Source: Aspidapion aeneum (Eukaryota > Arthropoda > Insecta > Coleoptera > Brentidae). Taken from it: a stretch of DNA of 64,000 nucleotides. The stretch spans positions 73,240,771-73,304,770 of the forward strand of contig OY755039.1 in the NCBI GenBank assembly GCA_963576565.1, in the 5' to 3' direction. The position numbers and the translations under genes are program-made. The notes under the pieces are model-generated. The model ran no database searches and was not told where the DNA came from. It saw only the letters and a program-made list of their open reading frames with translations. Below are positions 23,773 to 35,041 of this stretch, one piece after another; position 1 is the stretch's first letter, and each line of letters opens with the position of its first letter.

Positions 23773-26073
23773 ACACATATTTTATTTTCAATTAATAATT
23801 GGAGAAATCAAGCTACTGGATATGCTCCTAGTGTACTATGACTATGACAAATATAACTGTAGCAGATTCTATAAATCCAGAAATTAAAGATAAAATTCAT
23901 ACACCACGAGAAAATTAGCGAAAATACCAGACCAGAATTTTTAAAAGAACCCTGTTTTTCTAACTTTTGTGGTAGGAGACAAAGTAATGGTTAGACAATC
24001 TCGAAACAACAAGGAGAAAACATTAGGAAAAACTTGGACCGGTTTACATACCATAACAGCTAAGAAAAGTGATCGTACTTACGAAATTTTGAGAGATGGA
24101 CGGAAAATAAAGTTGCACATATATGCCATAGGATTTTACCGCGGGAAATAAATAAACCAATAACTTGTAGCCTCTCCAGCTAGTGTGGTTGGGCAGAATT
24201 TTCGAAGTTGTGGTGATTTTGATATAAATTGGTACGATTAATAAACTTATGAAGACATTTACAAAAATCATATTTTTTTTTCGGCGACGTAATATATGCG
24301 GCGTCGCGACGCTTTCAAATGTGACGTGACATTGATGCAGATTTTTTGAAATAACTTAATAACTACATTAGATAGGACAGTTCTAATTTCACTTTTAGGC
24401 AGACAACGAGTGTGCCTTTCTAACAAGGTACTACACTTTAGAAGCGTAATTAAGTTCCATTAAATAAAAATTGTTAAATATAGTTTTTATCAAAATTTCC
24501 ATTTTTGTATTTTTCCTTAATTTTGGTTCATCTGAAGCGGTTAAGTGGTTTTAGGGGTGATTTTGGGTTTGGTTGCAAACTAAGGTTCCATTTGAGTCTG
24601 CCTATAAGAATATATTATACCTTAGATTTTTCACTCGCAGGAAATAATGCAAAAAATTTTTGAATTTGGTCAAGTCAGTTTTTTTATAAAATCCATGGAT
24701 TTCGCTCATAACAAAAACATTTTTTTACTACACTTTATTTTGAACTATTTTTTTCTTAAGTTTTTATTATTATGTTTTAGAATTTAAAAAATTAAAAAAA
24801 AAATATATTGCAGTTCAAAAAAAATAGTTTGGGAATTTAATCCAAACAGAAGAAATGATACTTTAAAAATCCTTGAATTTTGAGTCAATTTTGGCACCTC
24901 TTCATTCATGTCCATGGTATTTTTATATTTCCCGGGTGATTTTGTTCCTCCAAAAGAATTTACTTTCCCAAGGAACAAGCTTTCAAAATTTGTGTAAATG
25001 TCCAAAAACCAAATTGAAGTTTTCATGCCATTTACCCCCAAAAATAGCAATTTTTAGAGAATCTATGAAATCCCGTAAAAGCAAGTCATTACTGTTATTA
25101 ACTAGCTGTAGATCTATGACTTGAACTTAACTATAGAAATTTTTGTACTTTCATTATATAAAGCATTCATTTTTTTTTAATTAGTGGGGGTGCTGACCAC
25201 ATACTATCATCCAGTTTATTAAAATATCGTGTGAAGCAAAAAAAAACGGAAAAAAAATTTTTTTTTGTTATAACTCTTGAACTATGTTACCGATTTTATT
25301 GAAAAAAGCTGATGTTTGCAGTTAATGAATCAGAATTTTAAGAAAAAATAATTTATCCGCAATCTTGAAATTACAAGATGGCGCACAAAATCATGCTAAA
25401 CCCTTCAAATTTGCTTGTTGAAGTGTAAACTTCTTTAGGCGCGTTTAGCAGTTTTGTGGGTAGTGAATTGAACTGAGCCGTCAGGCTTGGCTATGTAACG
25501 CTCATTCGGGTGAAGTCGGCTCGAGGTGACTAACTGCGAGAAGAACATTCAGCAAGCGATATGATGATGCAGATGAAGGCCAGTATTATTAATTTCGTTT
25601 TGTTGAAGTTTACAGTTCTGCCTTGTGTGGTCTTAAGCACACAAACTTTTTTTTTATTTTTATGTTCCAGATTTTTTTTTTAATTTATAAAAAAATCCTA
25701 TTTCTGCCACGCACGGACGAGGTACGCATTACTAAAATCAGTTGGACTGGGAAATTTTTGTTTTAACCTTTATTGTACAGATTTCCATTCTGTCTCCATT
25801 CATTTCCTAATAAATTAATTACTAAACCGATTTTCCTCAAATAAAAAGTATCAAGGCAAAAATTAATTGCGCTTTAGAGGTCCCTATCGAAATTTATCAC
25901 CTTATTAAAATTTAAGATGGCGGTGAGAATCAAACTTAACCTTTCAAAGAGGTTTGTTTATTCTTACGTTTCGAGAAACTATTCGTTTTTTTTAATTCGT
26001 TAAAAAGCTCTTTATCTGCCACACAAAACAAAACTTAAATCATTAAAATTGGCTTAGCAGTTTCGGAAATATT

Positions 26074-26444
26074 AATCATAACAAAAACATTTCATGTAAA
26101 AAAAATCAAGTACGCGAAAATGGCATTCCGTAAAAAGATTGAGATAAAAGTAAAGCCAAGTTTTCCAATACAAATTTCAAAATGAAAGGTTCTTACTAGT
26201 TTGGAAATATTTTTTTAAACTTTGCTATTACAGCCAAACGTCTTTATGTTCAATTTCGCACTGTGCCTAAGAGTCATTTACAGCCGTAATAGCCAAGTTT
26301 AGAAAAATATTTCCAAACTAGTAAGAACCTTTCATTTTGAAATTTGTATTGGAAAACTTGGCTTTACATTTATCTCAATTCTTTTTACGGAATGCCATTT
26401 TCGCATACTTGGCTTTTTTTACATGAAATGTTTTTGTTATGATT
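26074..26444. repeat. 371-bp foldback with near-perfect 160-bp arms
   Basis: Arms at 26074-26236 and 26281-26444 are inverted copies with few mismatches (shared AACCTTTCATTTTGAAATTT, AATGCCATTTTCGC and TTTTTGTTATGATT). The loop is 44 bases. The high arm identity suggests it is younger than its surroundings, or that gene conversion keeps it so. No gene. Confidence 0.85.
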
Positions 26445-26529
26445 TTACTTCTTTTTTAAAGGAATTGGATAATACTTAATTTTTAAAGTAGTAAAATATG
26501 CGGAATATTGTTCAAAACTTTTGCAATGC

Positions 26530-27480
26530 CTTACTTAAATTTTTGAGGTTTTTTAATTTTTTTCTATGGTTTTATCGTAGTTCCTATTAGCCTTCCAAAG
26601 CTCAGCTCTCTAGCGTTTCTGAAAGTGCACAATGTTACTTTTACATAACTTACTACATGTATAGGGGAGGAGAGTAAATGAAAATATTGGACTTTTTAAA
26701 ATTTTTCCCATGGTTTTATCATAATTTCTATCAGCATTCCAATGCTCAGCTCTCTAGCATTTCTGGAAGTGGGCAATGTTAGTTTTATATAAATTTACAT
26801 TTATAGGAGACGGAAGTAAATTAAAATGTTGGTGTTTTTAAATTTTTTCATATAGTTTTATCATATTGTCTTTCAGTCTTAAAAAGTTCAGCTCTCTAGC
26901 GTTTCTGGAAGTGGGCAGTGTTACTTTTACATAACTTTACATTAATAGGGGAAGGAAGTAAATTAGAATTTTGGGGTGTTTTCATTTTTTTCTATAACTT
27001 TATCATAGTTACTATCGGTCTTCAAAAGCTCAGCTCTCTAGTATGTCTGGAAGTAGGCAATGTTACTTTTATTTAACTTTACATTTATAGGGGAGGGAAG
27101 TAAATTAGAATTTTGGGGTGTTTTAATTTTTTCCTATAGTTTTATCATAGTTGTTCCTATCAGTCTGCCAAAGCTCAACTCTCTAGCATTTCTGGAAGTG
27201 GGCAAAGCTACTTTTACATAACTTTAAATGTATAGGGGAGGGGAGTAAATTAAAATTTTGGGGTTTTTTGATTTTTTCCTATAGTTTTATCATAGTTCCT
27301 ATCAGTCTGCTAAAGCTCAACTCTCTAGCATTTCTGGAAGTGGGCGATGCTAATTTGACATAACTCTAAATGTATAGCGGAGGGGAGTAAATTAAAATTT
27401 TGGGGTTTTTTTATTTTTTCCAGGGGTTTGGTCATAATTTCTCTGCCAAATTTCAGCTTTGTAGCATGTCTGGAAGTACA
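26530..27480. repeat. Tandem array, about 142-bp unit, seven copies
   Basis: The phrase CAGCTCTCTAGCRTTTCTGG recurs at about 26604, 26747, 26889, 27031, 27176 and 27318, with a diverged last copy at 27454. The spacing is 142-145 bases. Each unit also holds TTTTTCCTATAGTTTTATCATAGTT and ACATAACTTTACATTTATAGGGG-like text. The same array occurs at 36600-37310. Confidence 0.88.
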
Positions 27481-27755
27481 GTAGAATATTGATGATCTAT
27501 AAACGAGTGAGTGAGTAAGTGAGTGAGTGGCAATTTCGACGTTTTTTGAAATTTCGTAACTACTTTACTACTCCATGGAATTCCATGAAACTTGGAGGGG
27601 TTGTTCACTCTACGGAGATCTACGACTGTGCAAAGTTCGTGAGATTCGTAGCTCATTCCGAAGTAGAGTTTTAGGTAGGTCAAATATCGGCTGAAATGTT
27701 TCCAGAAAAGATGGTTACGGCGCGCGAACTTGGCGAGGCACTGCCGTGCCCTCAG
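27481..27755 (+). mobile_element. Terminal region of the array-bearing element, Helitron-like
   Basis: Directly after the array: CAGTAGAATATTGATGATCT, GAGTGAGTGAGTAAGTGAGT, then about 200 bases ending in GAACTTGGCGAGGCACTGCC followed by GTGCC. The last part forms a short hairpin (GGCAC, TGCC, GTGCC). The same tail is found at 40961-41228. A hairpin near one end, no inverted ends and an inner satellite array recall Helitron/Helentron non-autonomous elements. The usual CTRR end is not seen, so this is an inference. Confidence 0.45.
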
Positions 27756-28199
27756 ATTTTTATTTTAACCATTGATAGAGCAAAGCTGTTTCACAAACTA
27801 TACGATTGCCTAATTTTGTCTGCATTTCCTCACAAATTCATTAAAACTAAACCGATTTCAATTAAATGAAAAGTATCATAGTGAGAATCGATTGCTCTTT
27901 GAGCATCACCATAGCAACTTTCGTCAATTTTCAAATCAAAGATGGCCGACTAAATAATATTTGTCTCTTTATGAAAGATCGCTATTTTTAGTTGCGAGTA
28001 ATTTTCACCCCTATCGATGTTAACCATGATGCTTTTTTGTTCATTAAAAGCAGTTCATTAATAAGGAATTCATAAGCAAAGAAATGCAAGCAGAATTAAA
28101 ACAGCAAACAAGAAATCCATCCCAAATTTTTAGGTTCATAGATTGTTTGCTAATTTCCGAAGAAAGTGTATTTTTACCATATAATTTTTTTTTACTTCC

Positions 28200-29109
28200 T
28201 GTTAAACTTTGATAAATTATATAATCCAAAAAACTATTTTGTCTGGAGGTAAGGCCATCAACGACGCAGTCACCTAAGGTTTTGTTATATGAGGGCAGCC
28301 AAATGCGTCCAATAAAACGAAAAATTTATTAAAAAATTAATAACACCACTTGCAAAGTGCAATTCACCCTATTAAAATCGATGATATAGTTAAAAAGTTA
28401 TAATTAATAATAGTGATTGGTTCGTTCGTTCGTTTTAAAAAATTCTATGATCAGGAGAGGCATCAAAATAGGCGGCCAATACTCCAGCCCCGGACCTAAA
28501 CCTAATAATTATAAAAACATGTAATTTAACATTCAAAAATTTGTAATTACCGAAATAGAAAAGAAATACTTATTAACTTAGATATTTATGAAATAATAAA
28601 CTACGCTAGCGATATTTTTGAAATACTGGTAACTTTATAAAAAAAATTTAACTTACCAAGAAACCTAAAAAAGTTTTGTTGCGAAATTTTATTAAAAGAT
28701 TCTGATTTTCTTCTCTACGAACACACCACAAAGATAATGACACAATGTGTTGCATTGTTTTTGACACATTTGTTCCAAGCCATCAGATTTCTAATTCCTT
28801 GGAGCCATATAACTATGAGATACTTGAAATAATACTCTAGAGGTGGTATTGCATAGAGTAGGATTTCCTTAAGGTCGATAAGTATATCAGTAGTAACTCA
28901 GGTGACCAACAAATTGGGAGGAAACATGATGACGCCTCCGCGATGCTTAATTTCAAATTCACTATTACAGGTATTATGGGAAGTATGCCAACATTTTACA
29001 AATAAAGCTTTAAAATTACTGCCTATATAAAGCATTCCTAAAATTGTCTTATTATGGTATATATAGGTACACGCTGATCTAGAGCTAAATAGAAAACATT
29101 TGTAGGTAC
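28200..29109. other. Intronic sequence, nothing identified
   Basis: No exon, terminal repeats or tandem repeats recognised apart from a short GTTCGTTCGTTCGTT run near 28421-28435. Confidence 0.4.
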
Positions 29110-29350
29110 TTGCAAACCGCAAAAGCCGCAGAAAACAGGGCCCGTGGTAGGCACGGGCAAACCGGGCTTCTGCTCAGGGGCGCCCAATCACAGGGGCGCC
29201 AAATCAGAGCTCTAAAGGTGCTAAATTGTACATCTAGAGTAGCTGGATTAGATGTATTTAGAAGTATGAGTATAGGCGCGCCAATTTACTGTTTCGCCCA
29301 GGGCGCCGAAATATCTAGGGTGGGTCCTGTTATGGGCTTCAGTTATTTAA
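29110..29350. repeat. GGGCGCC-rich repeat fragment
   Basis: Several GGGCGCC and GGGCGCGCC-like blocks in an A+T-rich setting, alike in style to 16821-17046. Termini were not found. It may be a fragment of a hAT-like element. Confidence 0.35.
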
Positions 29351-30717
29351 ATGTATTGTAGGTTCTAAGGTTCTATACAAATTCAAAGCATTTTGAGACA
29401 TAAAACATATTAATATTTTGACAGCAAATAATTAAAGTTTTTGTAGTCGGCACCCCTACTAAATATAAAAATTTTGGTTCCGTTTTCGAGAATTAAGGTT
29501 CTCTTTAAATTTGGTATGGCTGTATGATTTTAAACATTATAAAATTGTCATTTGTAAAACGATATTTAAGATATATGTTGTATTTTTGGGAATTTCGACA
29601 ATTTTTTAAAAAGTGCTATTTTTAAGTATGTTTGGCATAAAAACTCCGGCACGATTTTTGGAAAATTATACAGTTTTTAAAAGCTTGTTTCTTAATATAA
29701 CTAATTCCTTTGGAGGATCAAAATCACCCAGAAAATATAGAAATCCGAGGCACACAAATGAAGAAATTGAGCACTAAATCCAATGTTTTTTTTACATGGC
29801 ATTACTTAAGTTTGAATTTTTTTATTAGACACCCGGTCTATTTTACATTTACCACAATATTTTTTTAAATAATTTTGTTAAGTTTTAATAATATTTAGAC
29901 AAGAAATAAGAATAAAAAAATTAGTAGTAGTACTTAAAAAAAATTATTTAATCTTAAGAGCATTTTTTTAAATACGCGATATTGCTAATTTTGGTATTTT
30001 TTTGTGCTGTTCCGTGTAAAGATAATATATAAATTTAAGCACATTGTGATAGGCTAACTCAAAAAATACAATAATTATTATACGAGATCAAAATCACCAC
30101 TAAACTGTGTTCGAGGGAAACAAATGATCCAAAAATTTTAAAAATTGCAAATTAAAATTTTGGTGAAAATTTCACTTCTAAAATTTTTAATAAAAAAACT
30201 AAAAATATTTGTTGAGATTGTTATAGAGCGGTAGATAGATACATCTACTGGCTGCATAAAACTGAAAACAAAATTGTCCTACAAATTACCGTTTTTGAGA
30301 TATTTGACAAAAAGTAGGTTACTATCAATCTTCACCTTTAGGGCGTCGCGACGCTACCTATAATGCGACGCCGAGCAAATCACTGTTTTTGCCTACCTTC
30401 GTAGGGAGTCCTTAAACAGGATGCCAAGTTATATCAAAATCACCCAAAAATTTAATATTTCCAATTTGACTGCCCGACCAGTGATTTTGATAATTTGGAA
30501 ACAGTAAATAAAATTGAAGATTACCCTTATTTCGGACCCATCACTCGAAGTCGTAGCAAGAAAAACCATACATAATGACATGTTTTCCTTGTTTTTACGA
30601 CATTTGCTTCCAAACAATAATTTAAAGCTATTGTTATTATTTATATATGGCCTCCTCTAGCACTCATTAAATTATTGTGAGTCATACCGTTTAGACTCTT
30701 ATTACTTTAAAACATAC

Positions 30718-30917
30718 CAAATGCATGGCAGAACTTCGTGGCGGATGTGGCTCCATTAGGAGTTGCGACGGCGTTTGTCCGAAATTTCTGATTTGATTCG
30801 AAATGGCCTCTTTGACAATTCTGTCGTGAATTGAATCCAGATCGACACTTCCTTCATACGTAAGGTAGTAAAAGCAGTTAGTGGCTCGTATTGCTTCTGG
30901 CCCTCTTTGTTTATAAC
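30718..30917 (-). CDS. Neurobeachin/rugose BEACH exon (C-terminal part of BEACH)
   Basis: A 200-bp exon, acceptor ATTTTTAG ending at 30918 and donor GTATGT at 30717. It starts with two bases of a split Gly codon and ends in phase 0. It reads [60 protein letters not shown]. This is the closing part of the BEACH domain, whose last motif (QLL-EPHPPR) is diagnostic for the neurobeachin/LRBA group. Confidence 0.94.
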
Positions 30918-31230
30918 CTAAAAATATAAATCGAATATTAATTAGCTGTTTCAGGGAGTTTCAGGAGAAGCAGACAAAAAGGTAAAGTAAATTATAATAT
31001 GCTGACGTGGTAGTGACAGATAAAATTGAAAGTGTGCAAAATCTTCTTCAAAAAATAGATGATGGATCTGATGCCTACCTTGCATGGGCGTCGTTAACAC
31101 ATAAACTAAAGCTCTGACCAAATTTATTATACATAAATTATTAACAGAAAATATATTATTAATATTTATTTCAGCTTAACAAAATTAGACAATTGGTATA
31201 ATTTGAGGGTTTTTTTCCCTATCTACAGCA

Positions 31231-31602
31231 GCTACAAGCGTCCGGGCATATTGGATTTCAAATAAACACCAACGTATGGCTTGGATAAATTAAGGCTACT
31301 GACAATAGGTGCCGCGCTCCCAGCGCCATCCCTTTCCTAAGCTTGAAAACACCCATTATCATTTACCTTTTAATTTGCTTCAAAAAATACCAAGTAAGCG
31401 GCTTCGTCAACTCAAAATGTATCCGAATTCCAAATAATTTTCTTAAATTTAATTAAAAAATAATTAACCTCAATTTTGACAACGTCAAATCACACACACA
31501 AATTATCAAGGGCAGTCCCTTTCAAAATGTGTTAAAAGTGTCTATGTTTTTAATCCATACGTTGGAGTTCATTTGAATCCAATATGCCGGAACGCTTGTA
31601 GC
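31231..31602. mobile_element. Repeat X, full copy (372 bp) with inverted arms
   Basis: Inverted ends: GCTACAAGCGTCCGGGCATA on the left, mirrored by TATGCCGGAACGCTTGTAGC on the right; pairing continues for about 70 bases (CCAACGTATGG and CCATACGTTGG). The middle contains AAGCTTGAAAACACCCATTA. The same element lies at 57551-57966, and half of it at 13967-14746. It is a non-autonomous foldback-type element of unknown class. Confidence 0.7.
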
Positions 31603-32799
31603 AGTAATTTTCTATTAATGGTTTTAATATGCTTTAGTAGGACATCTATCTAGGTACGTGGTAGCCCCTTTATTGTCCCCAAATTTGATATGGGAAATGT
31701 CCTTGGAGTTGATTTGATTGATTGAATCATGGATTTTATATTTTTGCCGATTTTTACCTTAATATGCATTTCTCGAATAAGCTAATAAAAAACAAAATTT
31801 TTTATCTACAATTTTCTCTTCAAACATTTTTTTCGACAAACGTATAGAGGTTAAAATCGGTAAAAACAGAAAATCCAACATGGCGAATAATGATTTTTGG
31901 AGGCAAGAAAGGCATTTCATAATCTACACCTCCGGGGACACACTTAACTGCTTCGAAATATTTATTTCGACATTTTTTTCTTTAAAAATATCTAAAATAT
32001 ATGAACTTTAACGTTTTGTGCTTTTTTTGTTCAAGTTCAAATATTCAAAAAATAATTATTTTGCAGCTAAAAGGTGAATCCGAGCAAAAAACATAAAAAT
32101 ACTTTTTTATAGTACCTTTGAGATCGCTTTTTTGGTACACAAGTTGGTAGGTGGCTGCCTAAGCCAGCTAAAAGTTGACTATAAAAACTATTTTTTTTCT
32201 CAGAAATTGCGAAAGATACGACTATAATTGTAATAAAGTTTTTTCTAAAATAGTAAAATAGAAAATTGGTACTCCTAAATTATACCCATAAGTTGACTGG
32301 CGGTTCATAGGCTAATTACGTTAATACAATATTTCGATAGATATATTTCTGTTTGTTAATATTTTTAGATAAAGAACTACGCATAGTAACATGAGAAACA
32401 AATGCATTTTAAACAGTATCCATAAAAACACAGAAGTAAATAAATTGGAAGCATTCAATACCATTGATGGGTATTTACAGAGTTACAAATATAACTTATA
32501 TAAATATAGGAAAACTACACAACACCAAAAAAAATAACTGGTCCAAAATGCCTTTTTAATATACGACAAAAAAAAACATAAACGAAGAATAGATATTTAC
32601 ATTTATTTTGTTTTTGTCGTTTCATTTTTACTTATTGTAGCCAATTTGCTAGCTCAATTCGGTGCACACCAAGATAATCGGAATCACTTGGTGCCCGGCA
32701 CAATCACAACTCATTCACTCTCGGATTCATACCACATGAAGACTCAAGGGCCCGGCCCGTCAAGTACCCCCATGGTAGGCAATTTTCTTTGCTTAAAGA
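31603..32799. other. Intronic sequence, nothing identified
   Basis: A+T-rich. CAACATGGCGAATAATG at 31876 is a relative of the ATGGCGG phrase seen elsewhere. No exon or terminal repeats found. Confidence 0.35.
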
Positions 32800-33099
32800 A
32801 GATTCATTTTTTCCTAACTCTTTATCGAGCACAGGGGTCTTTATCGTGCTAGCGCCATCTAGGCTCTTAACACGGGACCATCCGCTTAATGTGACTTCCG
32901 AACCACGGCTTTGTATTGATCATCAACTTTGTCTACCTCGTTGATGACCAAACTCCGCCCAAGAAAGACCTCTACCTCCGGTGAATCTGTATTCACAAAT
33001 GGATAGTAGGTTCGAGCTTTTACTGGCAGGAATGGGAGTCGAACCCACCGCCCTCTGATTGTAAAGCGGAAGCGCGTCCAGGGAACTATCAGGGCCACT
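32800..33099 (-). mobile_element. Second SINE type, tRNA-Val-like head
   Basis: Read on the minus strand from 33099: GTGGCCCTGATAGTTCCCTG, then CGCTTTACAATCAGAGGGCG, then GGTTCGACTCC (an exact B-box consensus). TTTACAA fits a tRNA anticodon loop with TAC. About 200 bases of non-tRNA body follow. Box A is poor and the acceptor stem does not close, so it is not a working tRNA. The 3' limit near 32800 is approximate. Confidence 0.6.
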
Positions 33100-33233
33100 T
33101 TGTTTTTTTCCTCATTATAAAGTCATTTCTTAAAGGCCAGCACAAAAAAAACTAATAGAAATATAAGGGAAATTCAGTAAAATGGCTTCGCTACGTGTTT
33201 TAATCTGCGTGCGATTTTCTAAAAAAGACTTAC

Positions 33234-33431
33234 CAAAAATTAAATCAATCCAATGATGCAACTGACAAGAAACGAATTCCGACTCTAATGCCATTCTGTT
33301 TATCCTGACGAATTCCTCGGGTGTCTGAGCCCACGGTGGTAGCTCTACATCACTTATTTGCCTTCCTTCCTCCGTCACGCCCAGTCTATAACGATTAGCG
33401 TTTGTAAACATTTCCGGCAGAAAATAGAACT
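33234..33431 (-). CDS. Neurobeachin/rugose BEACH exon (middle)
   Basis: A 198-bp exon. The acceptor TTACAG ends at 33432; the donor GTAAGTC starts at 33233. It completes the split Glu codon of the previous exon and ends one base into Gly. It reads [37 protein letters not shown], then [16 protein letters not shown]. The FYxLPE and ELPPWA motifs form the centre of BEACH domains, and HHWIDLIFG is the invariant segment before the next exon. It joins 45259-45391 upstream and 30718-30917 downstream. Confidence 0.95.
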
Positions 33432-33930
33432 CTGTAACAAAACAAAACAGAATTAGATTAAATTAATAATTGGTCGTAGCAAGTTACAAGCACTGAAACA
33501 AAAAATCCAATTAATGACTAAAATGTTCCAGGAAAATTAGAAAGGGTTTATAAGTAAAAAGTAACTTTCAAGGTTTCCACAGCATTGGGAACATTACCGC
33601 GGCGAGTTTGATCAGTTTGTAGCACTAACAGAGGGTTTACGAATAATAATAATAATAAACAACTGGTGAAAATTGTTAGTTACAATTCTACTTAATTTTC
33701 TACTTACTATCCAATGAACAGCTTGCGAAACTTCTGGTGACAGATATTTTTATAATAGTTATAAAGAAGGTTTCGTATAAGGTTTATGGTATTTAGAAGT
33801 ATTTTGCAAGACTATTGTTTTTATAGTCATTTTATTAAAAATCCTAACGGACAAAACTTGAATATTTATACCATTTCTGTTGGCTGTATTACTGCCAAAA
33901 ATATTATAAAATTTGTAGAGTAGGTACTGT
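33432..33930. other. Intronic sequence, nothing identified
   Basis: Contains an AATAATAATAATAA run near 33643. No other feature seen. Confidence 0.4.
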
Positions 33931-34270
33931 CTGGGTAGCTATTCTGGGTCTTAAACGATGTGATAGTTCTCATCAGATGCTTTAGCCAATGGCAAGCTTT
34001 ACATTAGCTCCGAGCCGTCACGTGCTATGCGCAAAGACCTCCATTGCGCAAGCTTCTCCTACGATCCGACCGCGGAACGTTCAGTCGGTACGGGACAGGA
34101 GAACAGATTTCACTTCAAACGCGTAAAATTCACTAAGTTTGAAGAGCGAGCGACTATGCCATTGGTCAAGAGAAGTCATTTCGCACAACACGTGACCGTT
34201 TAGAGTTTGCTATTGGTCAAAGCGTTGATGTGGACGGTCACATCGTTCAAGGCCAAGAATAGCTACCCTG
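33931..34270. mobile_element. MITE with GGGTAGCTATTCT ends, about 340 bp
   Basis: GGGTAGCTATTCTGGGTCTT at 33933 is mirrored by a near-complement ending at 34268. Inverted similarity goes on for about 70 bases, including AACGATGTGA and ACGTG-containing blocks. It is more G+C-rich than its flanks. The target duplication is not clear, so the superfamily is open. Confidence 0.65.
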
Positions 34271-34859
34271 TAAGTTTGCGAAGGTGATATAAAAATAAAG
34301 AGAGTAATTTAAAAAAACTTTAGTTTTTATAATTGGTTTATAAATATTTCGGCGGTCAACAAACAGTTTCGCCATATTGGGTAACAAAAACGGCGCAAAG
34401 GGCAATAACCTTCATTATTCACGCATTTTACAGATGATTTTTTGTATTGAAATTACTTTGTAGTTCTTTTGAGTGATTTGTAGTTCTTTTGAGTGAAGTC
34501 AACAACTATATAATACCGTTTTCGATCAACGATCCAATATCATTTTTAATAAGATTAGTCTGTTCGATTTAAACTTCGCGTCACTCCCGCTGAGCTTTCT
34601 TTGTTCGATTAGGCAAAACACTTGCTCCCAAATCTCGAGCGGGTCGATCTTGCTTGCTGTCATTCCTGAGACGGATCAACGGTTTGGATCAAAACAATAA
34701 ACATAACCCTACTTTCTTCATTGTGTTTTAGCGTGTTTTTTTTTCGTTTCTGTATCTTGCAACAAAATTAATAGAAAACCCCGTTGAAAGTCAAAAATAA
34801 TGATGTTGGAAGAGTTTTTATTGCTTAGGCCATGAACTGCTGATGACGAACAAAAATAT

Positions 34860-35041
34860 CGCCGTCGTGGTGTAGTGGTAGCAATGTTTACCACACCGGC
34901 GGTCTGGGTTCGATTCCTGGCTAGGTATTTGGTTGCTTGTGGTTGTTTAAGAATGCTTTAACTCTGCTCAAACTTTGCGAAACTGGGCGATTGATCCTGA
35001 TTGGATGGAAAGTCCCAGTATAAATAAAAAAAAGAAAAAAG
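34860..35041 (+). mobile_element. tRNA-derived SINE, copy 3, complete
   Basis: Head CGCCGTCGTGGTGTAGTGGT gives a good A box (TGGTGTAGTGGTAGC), and GGTTCGATTCC at about 34909 is an exact B box. A non-tRNA body and a TATAAATAAAAAAAAG tail follow. It is bounded by AACAAAAATAT (34849-34859) and AACAAGAATAT (35042-35052), an 11-bp duplication with one change. It is the reference copy for the two in the decayed gypsy element. RNA polymerase III transcription and LINE-driven insertion are known for this class. Confidence 0.88.

Larger units (their letters stand above)
20571..24180 (+). pseudogene. Decayed Ty3/gypsy retrotransposon with two SINEs inside
   Basis: Scattered plus-strand remnants appear in the canonical order. 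Gag-like: PRFSAKDCPKVFLERLERFL (20700-20760). Protease flank plus RT start (21404-21877): HVGHVIGSLNVNI, then GNPRFCIDYRKLN and FTTLDLKSDYWQV. RT palm (21890-22050): IPFGSRNAPFQRL, then VYLD with the second Asp lost. Integrase: SLDVMGL with the first catalytic Asp (23240) and RSIRNHVERRHQEIKKAL (23475-23525). The last part (23969-24151) reads GDKVMVRQSRNNKEKTLGKT, as in a pol C-terminus. Stops and frameshifts are everywhere. No LTR pair was found. TGTTACGGGTTCACAA at 20571 resembles one end of the gypsy A LTR. It lies antisense to the host gene. Confidence 0.75.
25200..28000. repeat. Degenerate repeats with ACCGATTTT and AAGATGGCG phrases
   Basis: Related blocks occur at about 25255-25400, 25800-25925 and 27830-27950, and further left at 16420-16530. 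Each has ACCGATTTT or GATTTTAAT, then a stretch like AAAAGTATCA, then AAGATGGC about 90-120 bases on. Their element class is unknown. Confidence 0.4.
24200..30480. repeat. Long inverted-repeat pair, arms about 0.9 kb, about 4.5 kb apart
   Basis: Left arm about 24200-25100 and right arm about 29600-30480 are diverged inverted copies. Shared landmarks: GGTGATTTTGATATAAMTTGG (24207; complement at 30425-30445), GCGTCGCGACGC (24300; 30343), the complement of GGAGGAWCAAAATCACCC (24935; 29713), AAGCTTGTTYCTT and GCTATTTTT at the inner ends. The space between holds other repeats, including a 371-bp foldback and a tandem array. It may be one old large foldback, or two insertions in opposite orientation. 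No coding capacity is recognised in the arms. Confidence 0.55.

Noticed and set aside
26530..27480. CRISPR array
   Set aside because: Repeats are 142 bp in direct tandem with no unique spacers, in a eukaryotic intron.
32886..33098. Open frame of 70 codons, and a possible working tRNA-Val gene
   Set aside because: The tRNA-like head has an exact B box but a poor A box and no closing acceptor stem. It is followed by a SINE body, so it is a retroposon, and the frame is chance.
34860..34930. Working tRNA gene
   Set aside because: A and B boxes are good, but the sequence continues into a SINE body with an A-rich tail and target duplication. Two further copies exist.
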